From NCBI GenBank assembly GCA_963580285.1, contig OY757013.1, forward strand, positions 153,749,900 through 153,813,899: DNA of 64,000 nt, written 5' to 3'. Source of the DNA: Lucinisca nassula (lineage: Eukaryota; Mollusca; Bivalvia; Lucinida; Lucinidae). The notes under the pieces are model-generated. The model saw only the letters and a program-made list of their open reading frames with translations, did no database searches and had not been told where the DNA came from. Position numbers and translations under genes: made by a program. Below, piece after piece: positions 54,243 to 64,000 of the stretch. Numbering within the stretch: the stretch's first letter is position 1; every line of letters begins with the position of its first letter.

Positions 54243-54762
54243 AAAGACATCTGCGGCCCCCGCCCATCGGGGCTTGAAGACATACGTGACTATGGAATCT
54301 CCCACCTTATAAGTATGGATTGGTCCATTTCCAGGTATAGGGACGTCAGGTTTGTTTTGTTTGTGGTAGATTTTACACCAATCCATGTGTAGTACTGAAC
54401 TGAGAGATTCGAGGAATAATATGGAATAGAAGGGAATACCGGTCTGTAGTAGTGGTTGGTGTGTGTGTGTGGGGGGGGGGTGCGGGTGCCATGAATAGAT
54501 GGGCTGCATGATGCTTCCACGCAGAGCTGTAACCGACCCGCACACGACTACTTGTAAACCGCTTAGAGTATCTAATCCTACCCAGGCAAAGCGGTGCGAG
54601 TCAGTCCGTTCATGCTTATAAACCCTATTGGTTTAATTGGGTGGCAGAGCTTGAGATGTCATTTCATCTCAATGTCGGGTAAAAGTCCCAGACAAAATTG
54701 GAAGCAAAACCTCCAAAAGGACCTTTGTTGACGGGGACGTTAAACCTCAAATCAATAACAGA
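54243..54762 (+). mobile_element. SINE S1 split by a 210-bp insertion
   Basis: The head (gcggcccccgcccatcgggg cttgaagaca) lies at 54253-54283. The body resumes at 54496 (atagatgggctgcatgatgc) and ends at taaacctcaaatcaataaca. The intervening sequence includes a (GT)/poly-G tract at 54460-54480. Confidence 0.65.
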
Positions 54763-54775
54763 TGATAAGATGCTA

Positions 54776-54917
54776 TAACCCGGTCGGGGATCTAACGCGG
54801 TCCGCCGGTATGACAGGTCAATACTACCGCGTCGCTTTAAAAACGGCTTTATAGCGACGTGGTAGACTGTGTGCTTATCGCTCCGGCTGCCCGGGTTTGA
54901 TCCGCAGCCGGGCCAAA
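54776..54917. repeat. Two tRNA-like heads in inverted orientation
   Basis: The plus strand reads agcgacgtggtagactgtgt...gcccgggtttgatccgcagccggg (A- and B-box-like). The left half, reverse-complemented, reads agcgacgcggtagtattgac...gcgttagatccccgaccggg. They are separated by about 14 bp (ttaaaaacggcttt). A foldback of two SINE heads or a decayed tRNA-like pair. Confidence 0.45.
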
Positions 54918-55002
54918 GTATTTTTTTAGCATTTGGACCATCTGTGACAGGTGTAACAAATCTAACCATTCATGACTGTATCAAGTAAATAAATAAAAGA
55001 TA

Positions 55003-55246
55003 GGGGCCAGTTGTTCAAAACTCACGACGTCGTTAGTTATCGTATCGTTAAAACTTTGATCATTAAATATGTCAGTTATGCTAAAATTTTTGCTGAAAAA
55101 ATGTGAGCAGCTTTTGCGGATGCAAAAGCTGCTCACATCTTTTCAGCAAAAATATCAAAATTCTCGATAATGTACTTGCTAGAAGAGTTAACAATATGGC
55201 CACTAACGAGCTCGTTAAGCTAACGATGCATTGAACAACTGGCCCC
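55003..55246. mobile_element. Foldback element C (244 bp)
   Basis: Terminal inverted repeats ggggccagttgttcaa / ttgaacaactggcccc. A central palindrome of about 70 bp (gtgagcagcttttgc-ggat-gcaaaagctgctcac). ctcgttagtt-type blocks in between. A half copy lies at 12390-12470. Confidence 0.85.
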
Positions 55247-56009
55247 ATCTGTTTGCAAACAATATGTCCCAACAATATCAAGTAAACAGTGTTCTGTGGC
55301 GTCTGATCAGGGTCTTCACGTCGGGCACATATGCATTTTGAACGAGTGAGCTCACAAACGTAGTTCACTTTTGTAACAACCTACAAAATCTTTTCCCTCA
55401 CTTACCTCTAAAACACGACATGACATGCCGATTCATGTACACTGTTGTCCAGTATGTTTGTACTTTTGAGACCATATACGTTTCCTCAAATTAACCCATG
55501 TAGTTTTAGGACATTAGCAAACAATGTAGACCCAGATCAGACGTCGCCGAACACGTCTTTGCTAAGAGTTGAATTTTTTTTTTTTTTTGTAAAACGTATC
55601 GCAAATAACACATACCTGATACCATAATAACTGTTAGGAGGAAGGTACTGTGTTAATCGAACTAAAAATAAAATTTTCAATATATGAGCCACATCCAGCG
55701 AAAATGTATATTCCCAGCAAACGCACAAATCAGCCTGCCCATCTGCACAGTTACACCTCCGTCTAAAGAAGCGTAGTGTCAATGACTATCCATATAAATC
55801 ACAGCGAATAGTCTTATCAGACTGCGGGGATGCGCAGACTTATCTGAATCGTTGTGTGAGAATGTCTAAAGGCAAATTTGTACATGCACGGCCCACATGT
55901 AGAAGCATTGAAATCAATCGAACCGTGCTACTAAAAGATCGATAAAGTAGCCAAATCAATACAATTCATTTTACGAAAACAATATAAGCAGTATTTTCCT
56001 GCGTTGGTT
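55247..56009. other. Non-coding with decayed family E repeat
   Basis: 55715-55862 contains cacaaatcagcctgcccatc and actgcggggatgcgcagact, fragments of the family E type palindrome. A poly-T tract lies at 55577-55589. No gene is seen. Confidence 0.4.
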
Positions 56010-56103
56010 TCATATCTTCGCGTTTTACGACCCATTCAACACTATTTAGAGCATACTGAGCTTGTCAGTTTATTTATCCACACTTTTCCCGTGGATGCTT
56101 ATG
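56010..56103 (-). mobile_element. SINE S2 3' fragment
   Basis: gttttacgacccattcaaca, ctatttagagcatactgagc and tccacacttttcccgtggat match the 3' part of the S2 copy at 28125-28438. Confidence 0.6.
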
Positions 56104-56640
56104 GTGTAGCGTTGCCCTTGTCGGTTCGTCCATCCGTTCGTCCCCCGCTAGAAACTTAAACGCAGTCAATAACTCCCTTATTTCTGGATGGATTTTAAAA
56201 TAAGTTTGCAGAAATGTAAACCACCATGAGTCGATGTGTCGCGTGCAAAATCCAGGTCCGTACCCGTACTTAGAGGTCAAAGGTTAAAAAAAGAGTCCGA
56301 AACTTAAACACAGCCAATAACTTTCTTATTTCTGGATGGATTTTGAAATTTACTTGGCAGAAATGTTAACCATCATGAGCCGATGTGTCCCGCGCAAAAC
56401 TCAGGTCCGTACCTTCAAAGTCGTACTTAGAGGTCAAACGTCAAAAGTGTCAAAAACTTAAACACGGTCAATAACTTACTTATGTCTTGATGGATTTTGA
56501 AATCACTTGGCAGAAATGTTTATCATCATGAGAGGATCTGTCTCGCGCAAAACCCAGGCCGGTACCTTCAAGGTCAAGGTCGTACTTAGAGGTCAAAGGT
56601 TAAACAGGAGCACCGCCAGCGGCGCCATGCTCGTCTGTTT
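56104..56640. repeat. Tandem array, unit about 150 bp, about 3 copies
   Basis: Units carry aaacttaaacacagtcaata, tttctggatggattttgaaa, ttggcagaaatgttaaccat, catgagccgatgtgtc and caggtccgtacc. Ends with agcaccgccagcggcgccat, also present (gccagcgccat) at the start of the 45.67-kb pearl-like insertion. Confidence 0.65.
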
Positions 56641-56810
56641 TCCCATGTCACAAAGACAAATCAGTTATGATAGAGTTATGGGGAAAATATACCGTATTCA
56701 CCCTAATTACCACACTGCGCTACTTTTTTTTTCTCTAAAAAAAAAATGAAAAAGTGTTTTAGAAAAAAAAATCGGAAAATGGGAGATAATTCAGCCATAA
56801 TCACCAATGT

Positions 56811-56999
56811 GTGTGTATGTGTGAATTCGGGGGTTTAACGTCGCTTTCAACAATTTTTCAGTCATATCACGACAGTGTCTGGTTGCGACAGGGAGCTCAG
56901 TGCTCACTTTTATAGTGCTGCCCCACTTAAGAATCATGTCCCAGACACATTACATGATACCACACCCAGTCACTCTACCAACTGAGCTATCGGGGACGG
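56811..56999 (-). mobile_element. tRNA-derived SINE family S3 with TSD
   Basis: The sense-strand head ccgtccccgatagctcagtt (A box) lies at the right; the body has gggacatgattcttaagtgg; the end at the left has ttaaacccccgaattc. Perfect 13-bp TSD taatcaccaatgt at 56798-56810 and 57000-57012. (GT)n at its left end is the tail. Confidence 0.88.
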
Positions 57000-57888
57000 T
57001 AATCACCAATGTAGTTATGGCCTTTTGTCAGAATGTTGCTCTTGTGATGGTGAGTATGTGTATGGGGTTTCATGAAGGCTGGCCAAATATTTTTGGAAAT
57101 ATGGTCAAGGTTAATGTTTTCGGTTATTTTTTTGTAAAATAGGTCGAAGTTTAAAGGTCAAGGTCACAGGTCAAAACGGCTGGTATCGGTGAAAACGTCT
57201 TGTCCCAAGGAACATCCATATGAAGTTTGAAGGCTCTGTTACAAATAGTATTGTAATGGGAGTAAAAATGTGAATTAAAAATCAGGTCAAAGTTCAAAGG
57301 TCAAGGTCATATGTCAAAAAGGTTGGTATCAGCGAAAAGGTTTTGTTCCAAAGAACATCCATGTGAAGTTTGAAGGCTCTGTTACAAATAGTATTAGAAA
57401 AGGAGTAAAAATGTGTTCCAGAAAAAAATGGAAAAAGGGAGATCATTCAGCTAGAATCAGTAATATAGTCATGTCCTTTTATCAGAAGGTAGCTCTTGTC
57501 ATGGTGAGTACGTGTATGAAGCTTCATGAAGATAGGCCAAATATGTTTTGAAATATAGTCAATGTTAAGGTTTGGGGTTATTTTTTTGTAAAACAGATCA
57601 AAGTTGAAAGGTCAAGGTCACAGGTAAAAACAAGTTGGTAACAGTGAAAAGGTCTGTTACAAAAATTATTGGAATGGGTGTAAAACATGTGTATAAAAAA
57701 TCAGGTCAAAGTTCAAAGTCACATGTAAAAATGGTTGGTATCAGTGAAAAGGTCTTGTCCCAAGGAATGTCCATGTCAAATAGTATTGGAATTAGATTAA
57801 AAATGTGTTTCAGAACAAAATCGGAAAAGGGGAGATAATTCAGCTAAAATCAATAATATAGTTATTGCCCATTGTCAGAATGTAGCTC

Positions 57889-58198
57889 GCAGCCCCCGCC
57901 CATAGGGGCTTGAAGAAATATATGGGCTGCACGATGCTTCCACGCAGAGCTGAATCCGGCCCGCACACTAGTACTGGTAAACCGCTTGGAGGATCTGAGC
58001 CTGTCCAGGAACCGCAGTGCGAGGCGGACCGTCCATGCTAATAAACCCTATTAGTTTCATTGGGCGACAGGGCTTGAGATGTCGTTTCATCTCAATGTCG
58101 GGTAAAAGTCCCACAAAATTGGAAGCAACGTCTCCAAAATGACCTTTACAGTGTTGACGGGGACGTTAAACCTCAAATCAAACAAACAAACAAACAAA
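57889..58198 (+). mobile_element. SINE S1, intact, with (CAAA)n tail and TSD
   Basis: Starts gcagcccccgcccatagggg and ends in (CAAA)n. Perfect 13-bp TSD cagaatgtagctc at 57876-57888 and 58199-58211. The best reference copy of the family. Confidence 0.93.
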
Positions 58199-58375
58199 CA
58201 GAATGTAGCTCTTGTCATGGTGAGTATGTATATGAAGTTTCATATAGGTAGGCCAAATTTTTTGGAAATATGGTCAAGGTTAAGATTTTTGGTTAAATTT
58301 TTGTAAAATAGGTTAAAGTTCAAAAGTCAAGGTCACAGGTCAAAAAGGTAGGCTTTTTGATAGAAAGGTAAAAAT

Positions 58376-58724
58376 TCAGTGTATTGCTATCCTGCTGCTG
58401 GCCATATTATTACTAGGAATTTCAACATTATTCCTAACTCTACAATACGAAATATAATTTCTAAAGGACTGAAATATCGATTTCCTATTAAAATTAATTT
58501 TAATAAGTGTAGAGATGATGAATTTGGTAATTGATGGTGTAAACGAGGGTATATTGAGCATAAAGCCCTCAAAGAATGGAAACTTAGCATTCGAAACTTG
58601 TGAACAAACGTATTTCTTTCCATTCTCAAAATACGAACTCAAAGGCAACCTTTTAGCTTTTTATTACCTCCTAAACCTAAGAAGTCTTTACGTCATCTTA
58701 AACTAGGTATTCAAGAATTTCTAT
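58376..58724. other. Non-coding, no gene seen
   Basis: Open frames on both strands (58376-58648, 58515-58706) overlap and show no domain. Confidence 0.3.
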
Positions 58725-59000
58725 GAAAAGCAGAAGTGAAGGCAATGATAAGGAATCGATACAATAAACCCACAGCTCCCATCAGAGACACCAAAGGGAA
58801 AGAAGTACAAACATGAAAAAACTAGACCCTAATGGAAACATCGATAGCAGAAGGCCAAAAGGACAGTTACTTTCCCACAAAATGGCCAATTGGCTATCCA
58901 AAACAAAATAATATAAGCGATACACACACTCAAAAACAAAGACAAACCATAACTAAAATAAACCGCGACAGAAGAACAGCCTTGGAACGGTCAGTGAAAC
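58725..59000 (-). repeat. Family R repeat, inverted
   Basis: aaaagcagaagtgaaggcaa, cagagacaccaaagggaaag, aggacagttactttcccaca, accataactaaaataaaccg and agccttggaacggtcagtga match family R. Confidence 0.7.
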
Positions 59001-59011
59001 GAATTCAACTG

Positions 59012-59062
59012 TATGTGTGTGTGTGTGTGGGGGGGGGGGGAGGGGGGGGGGGGGGGGGGGGT
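59012..59062. repeat. (GT)n and poly-G tract
   Basis: (GT)n followed by about 33 G residues with one A. Such runs are prone to length change and assembly error. Confidence 0.9.
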
Positions 59063-59589
59063 TAAGGTCCCTCAATACATTTGCACAAGAAAAATATAGG
59101 TGTCACATTTGCATGTTATTTTTCCCAAAATATGATCCTGATTTCCTTTTAAAATGCCTGTCCTAGAAGAAGAAGGTTTGGAGGTACCAGCGGTTATTAC
59201 AGCAAGTACTTTCTTGCATTAGCAACATCTCTGTGCCTTTGAAAATAAATGCAATTCTGTAATTTCAACTTTTATCAGAAAAAAAAATGAAACCGCTTTC
59301 TAGACTTTTTAAAAGTTACTAAAACAGCTGCAGATCAATAGTTCACATCAAATACTATCGACTCGGACAAAGCTTTTTGAAATGCCTACCTCAATTGAAA
59401 ACTTGAAACAATATTTTGACATGTTTTTCTTCATTGGCGCCGCCATCGTCTTTTTTTTTTTTTTTTCGGTAATTCTGAAATGCTCAGATTTCATCAAATA
59501 TGCCTTCCATATTTTACTTTGTCCATCATAAAAGAATATACCTTGAAAATTCAGCTATGTAGCCTTCTCCATGCATATAGCATTATGAC
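59063..59589. other. Non-coding, no gene seen
   Basis: A poly-T tract lies at 59451-59466. No recognisable feature otherwise. Confidence 0.3.
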
Positions 59590-61207
59590 ATGGTTTCTGT
59601 CCACGCTTGGAATGTGATGAAATTATGCACAATAATTGCCTTGGGTATAACCTTCGTAATTATGATGCGTTCGCGGTAATACACGTATCTTAGCGGATTT
59701 GGTTGCCACTTTTTGTTATACTTTAAATTTTGCAATTCTCGCTACTTTGGATATCTCCTTCCTGATGCCCGTGACTTCCGTGGAGCGTGCGCCATGTTTG
59801 CTGATGTTGGCTCGATGGGGGGCGCCTGTAAGCCCTAGGTTAGGCGTCTCCTGCCTGATGCCTCCAGTTGACCTTGTATCCTGAGCCACGTCGGTCGGTG
59901 TGTATCGGAGGGGGATGTGCTCTGTTTGCCGGGTCTTGTCCATCATCCGTTTCGGTTTCAGAACTTTAGTTTAGTTTATACTAATTTATTTTAGTTCGAT
60001 TGCAATGGAAGCTTTAAGCTTATTTAATCGCTCTCGAACACTCATTCCGGATGTTTCACGCGCGCGAGAGAGAGGCAGTGACCATTACTCAACTACTACC
60101 CATTTACACCTGGGTGGAGTGAGGCTGTATCATTAAATATCAGAAAGGCCTCTGTGTCACTAACTTTGGTATAGCTACGCCTTAATTTTAAATGCAATGC
60201 CATTGTATGTTTTTTACGTTTGTACGATGTCACTACCAAAACAAAGGGTACTCTGATATAAACCTTTCTTCAGTAATCAGAATTTTATATATCTAATGCT
60301 AAAATGTTGTATGAATTAAAGCCATCATTGGTGAGTAAATTGATACTATGAATGGCAGTATATGTGTTGTAATAGTGCCTATGCTTTCAGTTTTCTTTAA
60401 TGGTACCCCCATATTTCTGCTGCAAGTTCTGCCTTCATTCAAATTTGGTATGTAATTTTACCATGTTCCAATCTTTGTCAAGACACCATTTCAGCATAAA
60501 ATATGCCCACATATCTTATAAATATGTAGAAGAAATTTCGTGAAAATTGCGGGCCGGTAACATGTTGTTTAATCAGTCTGAATACTGATGGACCTGATTC
60601 AGCAAAATGTGAAAATATACGATAATTATGTTTTTGTCATGTTGTGTAATAATACTTTACTACTGCTTTCAATCTGGCTGACTATGGTATAGTATGGGTT
60701 GTGTAAGTACTTCATAGCATAAACATAAGTATTATTTCAAAACATCCAGTTCACTAAAATTGCCCCTTGTTGTACGCCATTACCAAAAACAAACTATTTT
60801 GTTTACAGCAGTATACCGCAAAGGCCTTGATGACAAACCTCATTACATCTAACCATGGAATCCTGTGCATAGTTTTCTTTGTGTCTGTCTTGCCTAATTT
60901 TGTCTTGGTGCTGAGGTTGTGTAGAGATTTAACACCCAAATCACCAGCATACCAATCATTTTAGACATTGCTTTTTTATTGCTTTTGATATTTGCGACTT
61001 GAGTTAATGACTCTCTAGTCTAACTGTTGTTTGTTTGTTTGTCTCTGACTGTCCATTTAAACTCCAAAGGTTTCTCTATGGGGAGTCAATAACACTTAAG
61101 AATACTTCTAATAGACATATTTAGTGCCACTCTACGGTTTTCGGTATCTGTATCTTCACCTGGCACGAGTCAACCTATCCTTTTGTATAGCCCCTATGAA
61201 CGAGATT

Positions 61208-61594
61208 TATTAGGGGATAACTGTTTTCAAAATTGTGATTTGGGGAGGTAAATCGGAGGTTTTACGGTCGGAAATTTCGTTGTACGGCGACGCGTCAGCG
61301 GAGCCGTAAAACGTAATTTGCGACCGTAAAACCGACGATTTACCTCCCCAAATCACAATTTTGCAATACAGTTATCCCCATTCTAATGCACTTCTACGGT
61401 TGTTTTGTTAAAAACTGTATTATTTTGCACAAAACGGCTAGCGCTGTGAGCAGCGTAAAACCAAATGCCAGCCAATGAAAAGCGACGTTTCGCGATGACG
61501 TCGGGTTTCCGACAGTATATCGCAGAATATACTGTCGCAAATTTTTGACGTTATCCAATCAGACGTCGCGTTACATACGCAAGTGCATTAGAAT
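61208..61594. mobile_element. Composite foldback element, clean insertion
   Basis: Second copy of the unit at 10982-11366. In copy 1 of the duplication the site reads gaacgagattaaacatcttt (about 45116-45133), without the element. It runs from tattaggggataactg to gtgcattagaat. Confidence 0.88.
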
Positions 61595-62074
61595 CATCTT
61601 TCTAAAGTTATTTTCTAAGGCTTATAAAACAAATTGGCTTTTAGAAATCCGATGATTGTAATTTTGACTGTGTTCCAAAACTGTGTGTGACTTGATTATG
61701 TTGTCTATAACTTTGTTCAAGTTTTGCACTTCATTAACTTGTCTGAGCAATGAAAGCAGACATGTAAGGTATCAATAAGCATTTAAACTGATGATAATAA
61801 TTATTCAATCTGTTGATTAGTTATCTAATTACTCATTTAATATTTTGGATCTTTGTTGATTCTGAAAATGATTTTCTCTTCCAACATTTAGCCAGATTTA
61901 TAATTTATCTGGGTCTCTTCATGTCCATTTACTAGATTTACAGCTTATTTTCTGAACCCATTTTGCCTGCTCAGTCCTTTGCTCTATGAAAGCACTGAAG
62001 ATGATGATTATGTTGCCCACAATACAGATTAGTACTCGCAGCCAGGATTTTAGATCAACTACCACTTCTTACTG

Positions 62075-62367
62075 TTCGGCCCCCACCCCTCGGGGCTTGT
62101 AGAAATATATGGGCTGCATGATGCTTCCACGCAGAGCTGAAACCGACCCGCACACGAGTACTGGTAGAGGATCTAAGCCTGCCCAAGCAAAGCGGTGCGA
62201 GTCAGCCCGTCCATGCTTATAAACCCTATTGGTTTCATTGGGCGGCAGGGCTTGAGATGTCATTTCATCTCAATGTCGGGTAAAAGTCCCACAAAATTGG
62301 AAGCAACGTCTCCAAAATGACCTTTACAGTGTTGACGGGGACGCTAAACCTCAAATCAAACAAACAA
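62075..62367 (+). mobile_element. SINE S1 insertion with TSD and empty site
   Basis: Perfect 11-bp TSD acttcttactg at 62064-62074 and 62368-62378. The empty site in copy 1 is ccactacttattgttgatga near 45596. Confidence 0.95.
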
Positions 62368-62927
62368 ACTTCTTACTGGTGATGATTTATATTATGGTGC
62401 TGCTTCTCACAGAATCTCTTGTACTGTACAAATGAAAAAAAAATCAAACTTCAATATTTAATGAACAGCTGAATTATGTTTTACATGTACATAAGTGTAA
62501 TTCTAGTAAATTATTTTCAGTAAATACACTATGGTGCACTTTCTGACCAAACCTCTAATAATCTTCCTAAGGTGAACGATAAATTGCACAGAAATGTAAT
62601 TAGTAATGAACAAGTAGATGGTTCGAGTCCCACGCCAGACAACATGCATGCAATAAAGCAAGCAAGAACAAAGCTTATAAAAAAAAAAACAATGAGCTTG
62701 AATTCAGCAGAAAGTGTGTGAAAGTTTCACACAGAACAGAAATATTTTCAAGCATCCATACTGCAAGGAATGAGACTGTTGCTCTCCCTGTCTAGAAGAA
62801 AAATTCGTCTAAATCATGGAACAGCTTTCTTTGGATTAGCCGATACAATATTCTGAATCGCATTCATCAATGATAGCTCTTGCAACAGAGAACAAAAATC
62901 TCAATATCAGTGTTGGTTGCAATCTTC

Positions 62928-63316
62928 ACTCGTAATAAATTATTAACGGCTAAACTCCTTAATCAGGGTTATCGGTACCATAAACTACGCAAAGCCTTTT
63001 CAAAATTTTATAGACGCCATTCTGATTTAATTTCAAAATTCAATATTGGACTTAAATCTCTTCTGCAACAAGGTCTATCGGAACCCGAATTTTATGGTGA
63101 CTTAGTATATAAATTCAGAAAAATATATAACCGCAATGACTTCAGCACCCAATTTCGTAAAATCATTCTTCGATATAAAAAGATTGGGTAAAACATGGAT
63201 ATTATACGACAGACTGCATGCATGGTAGTTAACCCAATCACGGTTGACAACTTTGCTTCCCTCTTTAATTGCACGCCGGTGGGTCAGGCCTCAGATTCTA
63301 TGACGGCTCCAACGTA
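62928..63316 (+). pseudogene. C-terminal end of an unidentified retroelement ORF
   Basis: In frame: KLLTAKLLNQGYRYHKLRKAF...RRHSDLISKFNIGLKSLLQQGLSEPEFYGDLVYKFRKIYNR...FRKIILRYKKIG, then a stop at 63189, then NMDIIRQTACMVVNPITVDNF...PVGQASDSMTAPT, and a second stop. The part after the first stop continues in the same frame, so the first stop is a nonsense mutation. I do not recognise the clade. Charged helical sequence ahead of a family R 3' UTR suggests the tail of a reverse transcriptase polyprotein. It is 5'-truncated at the insertion boundary. Confidence 0.6.
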
Positions 63317-63883
63317 AAGGCTTATTGAAAATTAAAGAGATAATGTTGGTTGGTGCCTGATGCTCTGTCTCTGGTCGGGCTCATCGGAGTCTAACTGTTG
63401 GTTTTCTTTTGCTCCAGCATTTCAGTGGTTTCTTGCTGTCGAGTCCTCACCGTTGTCTCACCTCTGTGGTTCTTTGATTTCTGTGTTCACGGAGATGTTG
63501 CACTGATGAGTTAGGAGGCCTTCATGCGGACTGAACAAATTATTTGTCTTAATCGCGACGGAAGTAAGGGCGAGGATTGTGGCCACGTAAAATCGATTTA
63601 AGCCCCCCAGTGGAAATCTTCCACTGACCGTTCCAAGGCGGCTCTTCCGTGGCATTTTATTTATGTTGTTGTTTGTTACTTACTGTGTATATCACTTGTG
63701 TCTTTTAATTTTGGATGGCCATATGGCCATTTTGTGGGAAAGTAACTGTCCATATGGCCTTCCTTTGTTTAGGTTTCCATTATGGTCTGGTCGCTTAATG
63801 TTTGTATTTCTTTCCCTTTGGTGTCTTTTATGGATGGAGTAAGTTAATTGTATCAATTCCTGATCTTTGTTTTACTTCTACTT
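62928..63883 (+). mobile_element. 5'-truncated retroelement: ORF end plus family R 3' UTR
   Basis: Empty site in copy 1: tacaatcttcaataattact near 46964-46985. The first part encodes the end of an ORF; the rest (63290-63883) is family R. It shows that family R is a retroelement 3' UTR. Flanking duplication is at most a few bases (ttc). Confidence 0.8.
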
Positions 63884-64000
63884 TTCAATAATTACTGTAT
63901 GTTTATTTTTTGTTAGGATAAGAAATCCAGTGTGCATAAAGACAGAGTATATTTATTGCTAAATCTGGCCATGAATATATGAACAGTGCAGCCTATAGAC

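Larger units (their letters stand above)
56760..58375. repeat. Tandem array interrupted by two SINEs
   Basis: Four or so units of about 220-240 bp with ggagataattcagctaaaat, tgtcagaatgtagctcttgt, tggtgagtatgtgtatgaag, ggtcaaggttaa and aggtcaaggtcacaggtcaa. SINE S3 (56811-56999) and SINE S1 (57889-58198) each interrupt a unit with a clean TSD. Confidence 0.75.
59590..64000. repeat. Segmental duplication, copy 2
   Basis: Same orientation as 42790-47340; runs off the window end. Private to copy 2: the composite foldback insertion (61208-61594), SINE S1 (62075-62367) and a truncated retroelement (62928-63883), plus a deletion of the S4 tRNA head and the left half of the hammerhead-like motif (near 60126). 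Both copies carry a B-box-like ggttcgagtcccacgccaga (46655 and 62620). Confidence 0.85.

Noticed and set aside
63503..63540. CTGATGA word in family R as a possible hammerhead.
   Set aside because: No GAAA at a suitable distance and no complementary stem I; the word occurs by chance.

Overview
The window looks like repeat-rich, AT-rich intergenic DNA from an animal nuclear genome, most likely a marine bivalve mollusc. Evidence: eukaryotic single-exon genes, CR1/L2-like LINEs whose ORF1 carries an esterase domain, mariner remnants, several tRNA-derived SINEs with 11-14 bp target-site duplications (TSDs), and tandem-core elements with (ACGG)n-type tracts that resemble the 'pearl' elements described in bivalves. 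The species is not identified. Nothing here is bacterial, and no operons, CRISPR arrays or tRNA/rRNA genes were seen.

Host genes. Only two convincing non-transposon coding regions are visible, both intronless and on the minus strand. One is an iduronate-2-sulfatase-like secreted or lysosomal sulfatase (1187-2692). The other is an ankyrin-repeat protein ending in a SOCS-box-like segment (48475-50223). Both are hemmed in by repeats: the sulfatase stop codon lies about 3 bp from a degenerate MITE, and the ankyrin gene lies between a 279-bp MITE (5') and a 240-bp GATA microsatellite (3').

Layout. 1-4.2 kb: foldback repeat, MITE, sulfatase, MITE, tandem array. 4.5-5.4 kb: dead CR1-like RT. 6-9.1 kb: repeats, MITE, SINE. 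9.4-10.3 kb: dead mariner. 11-13.5 kb: foldback elements and MITEs. 13.8-15.25 kb: tandem array interrupted by a short element carrying a hammerhead ribozyme. 16.8-18.6 kb: repeats. 18.65-23.96 kb: a minus-strand LINE with intact ORF1 and broken ORF2. 23.95-26.9 kb: a different plus-strand LINE, 5'-truncated but with an uninterrupted 788-codon RT frame, head-to-head with the first. 27-42.4 kb: dense MITEs, SINEs, tandem arrays and a TIR-bounded dyad satellite (34.38-35.20 kb). 42.8-47.3 kb and 59.6-64.0 kb: two copies of a non-coding segment, each with private insertions. 48.2-51.3 kb: ankyrin gene and MITEs. 52-59 kb: repeats and SINEs.

The most interesting signals are: two hammerhead ribozymes in one short element family, with compensatory stem changes between copies; weaker hammerhead-like motifs in the duplicated segment; a dyad satellite enclosed in terminal inverted repeats; a MITE whose terminal CAT supplies an in-frame upstream ATG to the ankyrin gene; and the duplicated segment, whose two copies act as filled and empty sites for several insertions. 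All calls were made by eye without database searches, so repeat boundaries are approximate except where a TSD or empty site fixes them.
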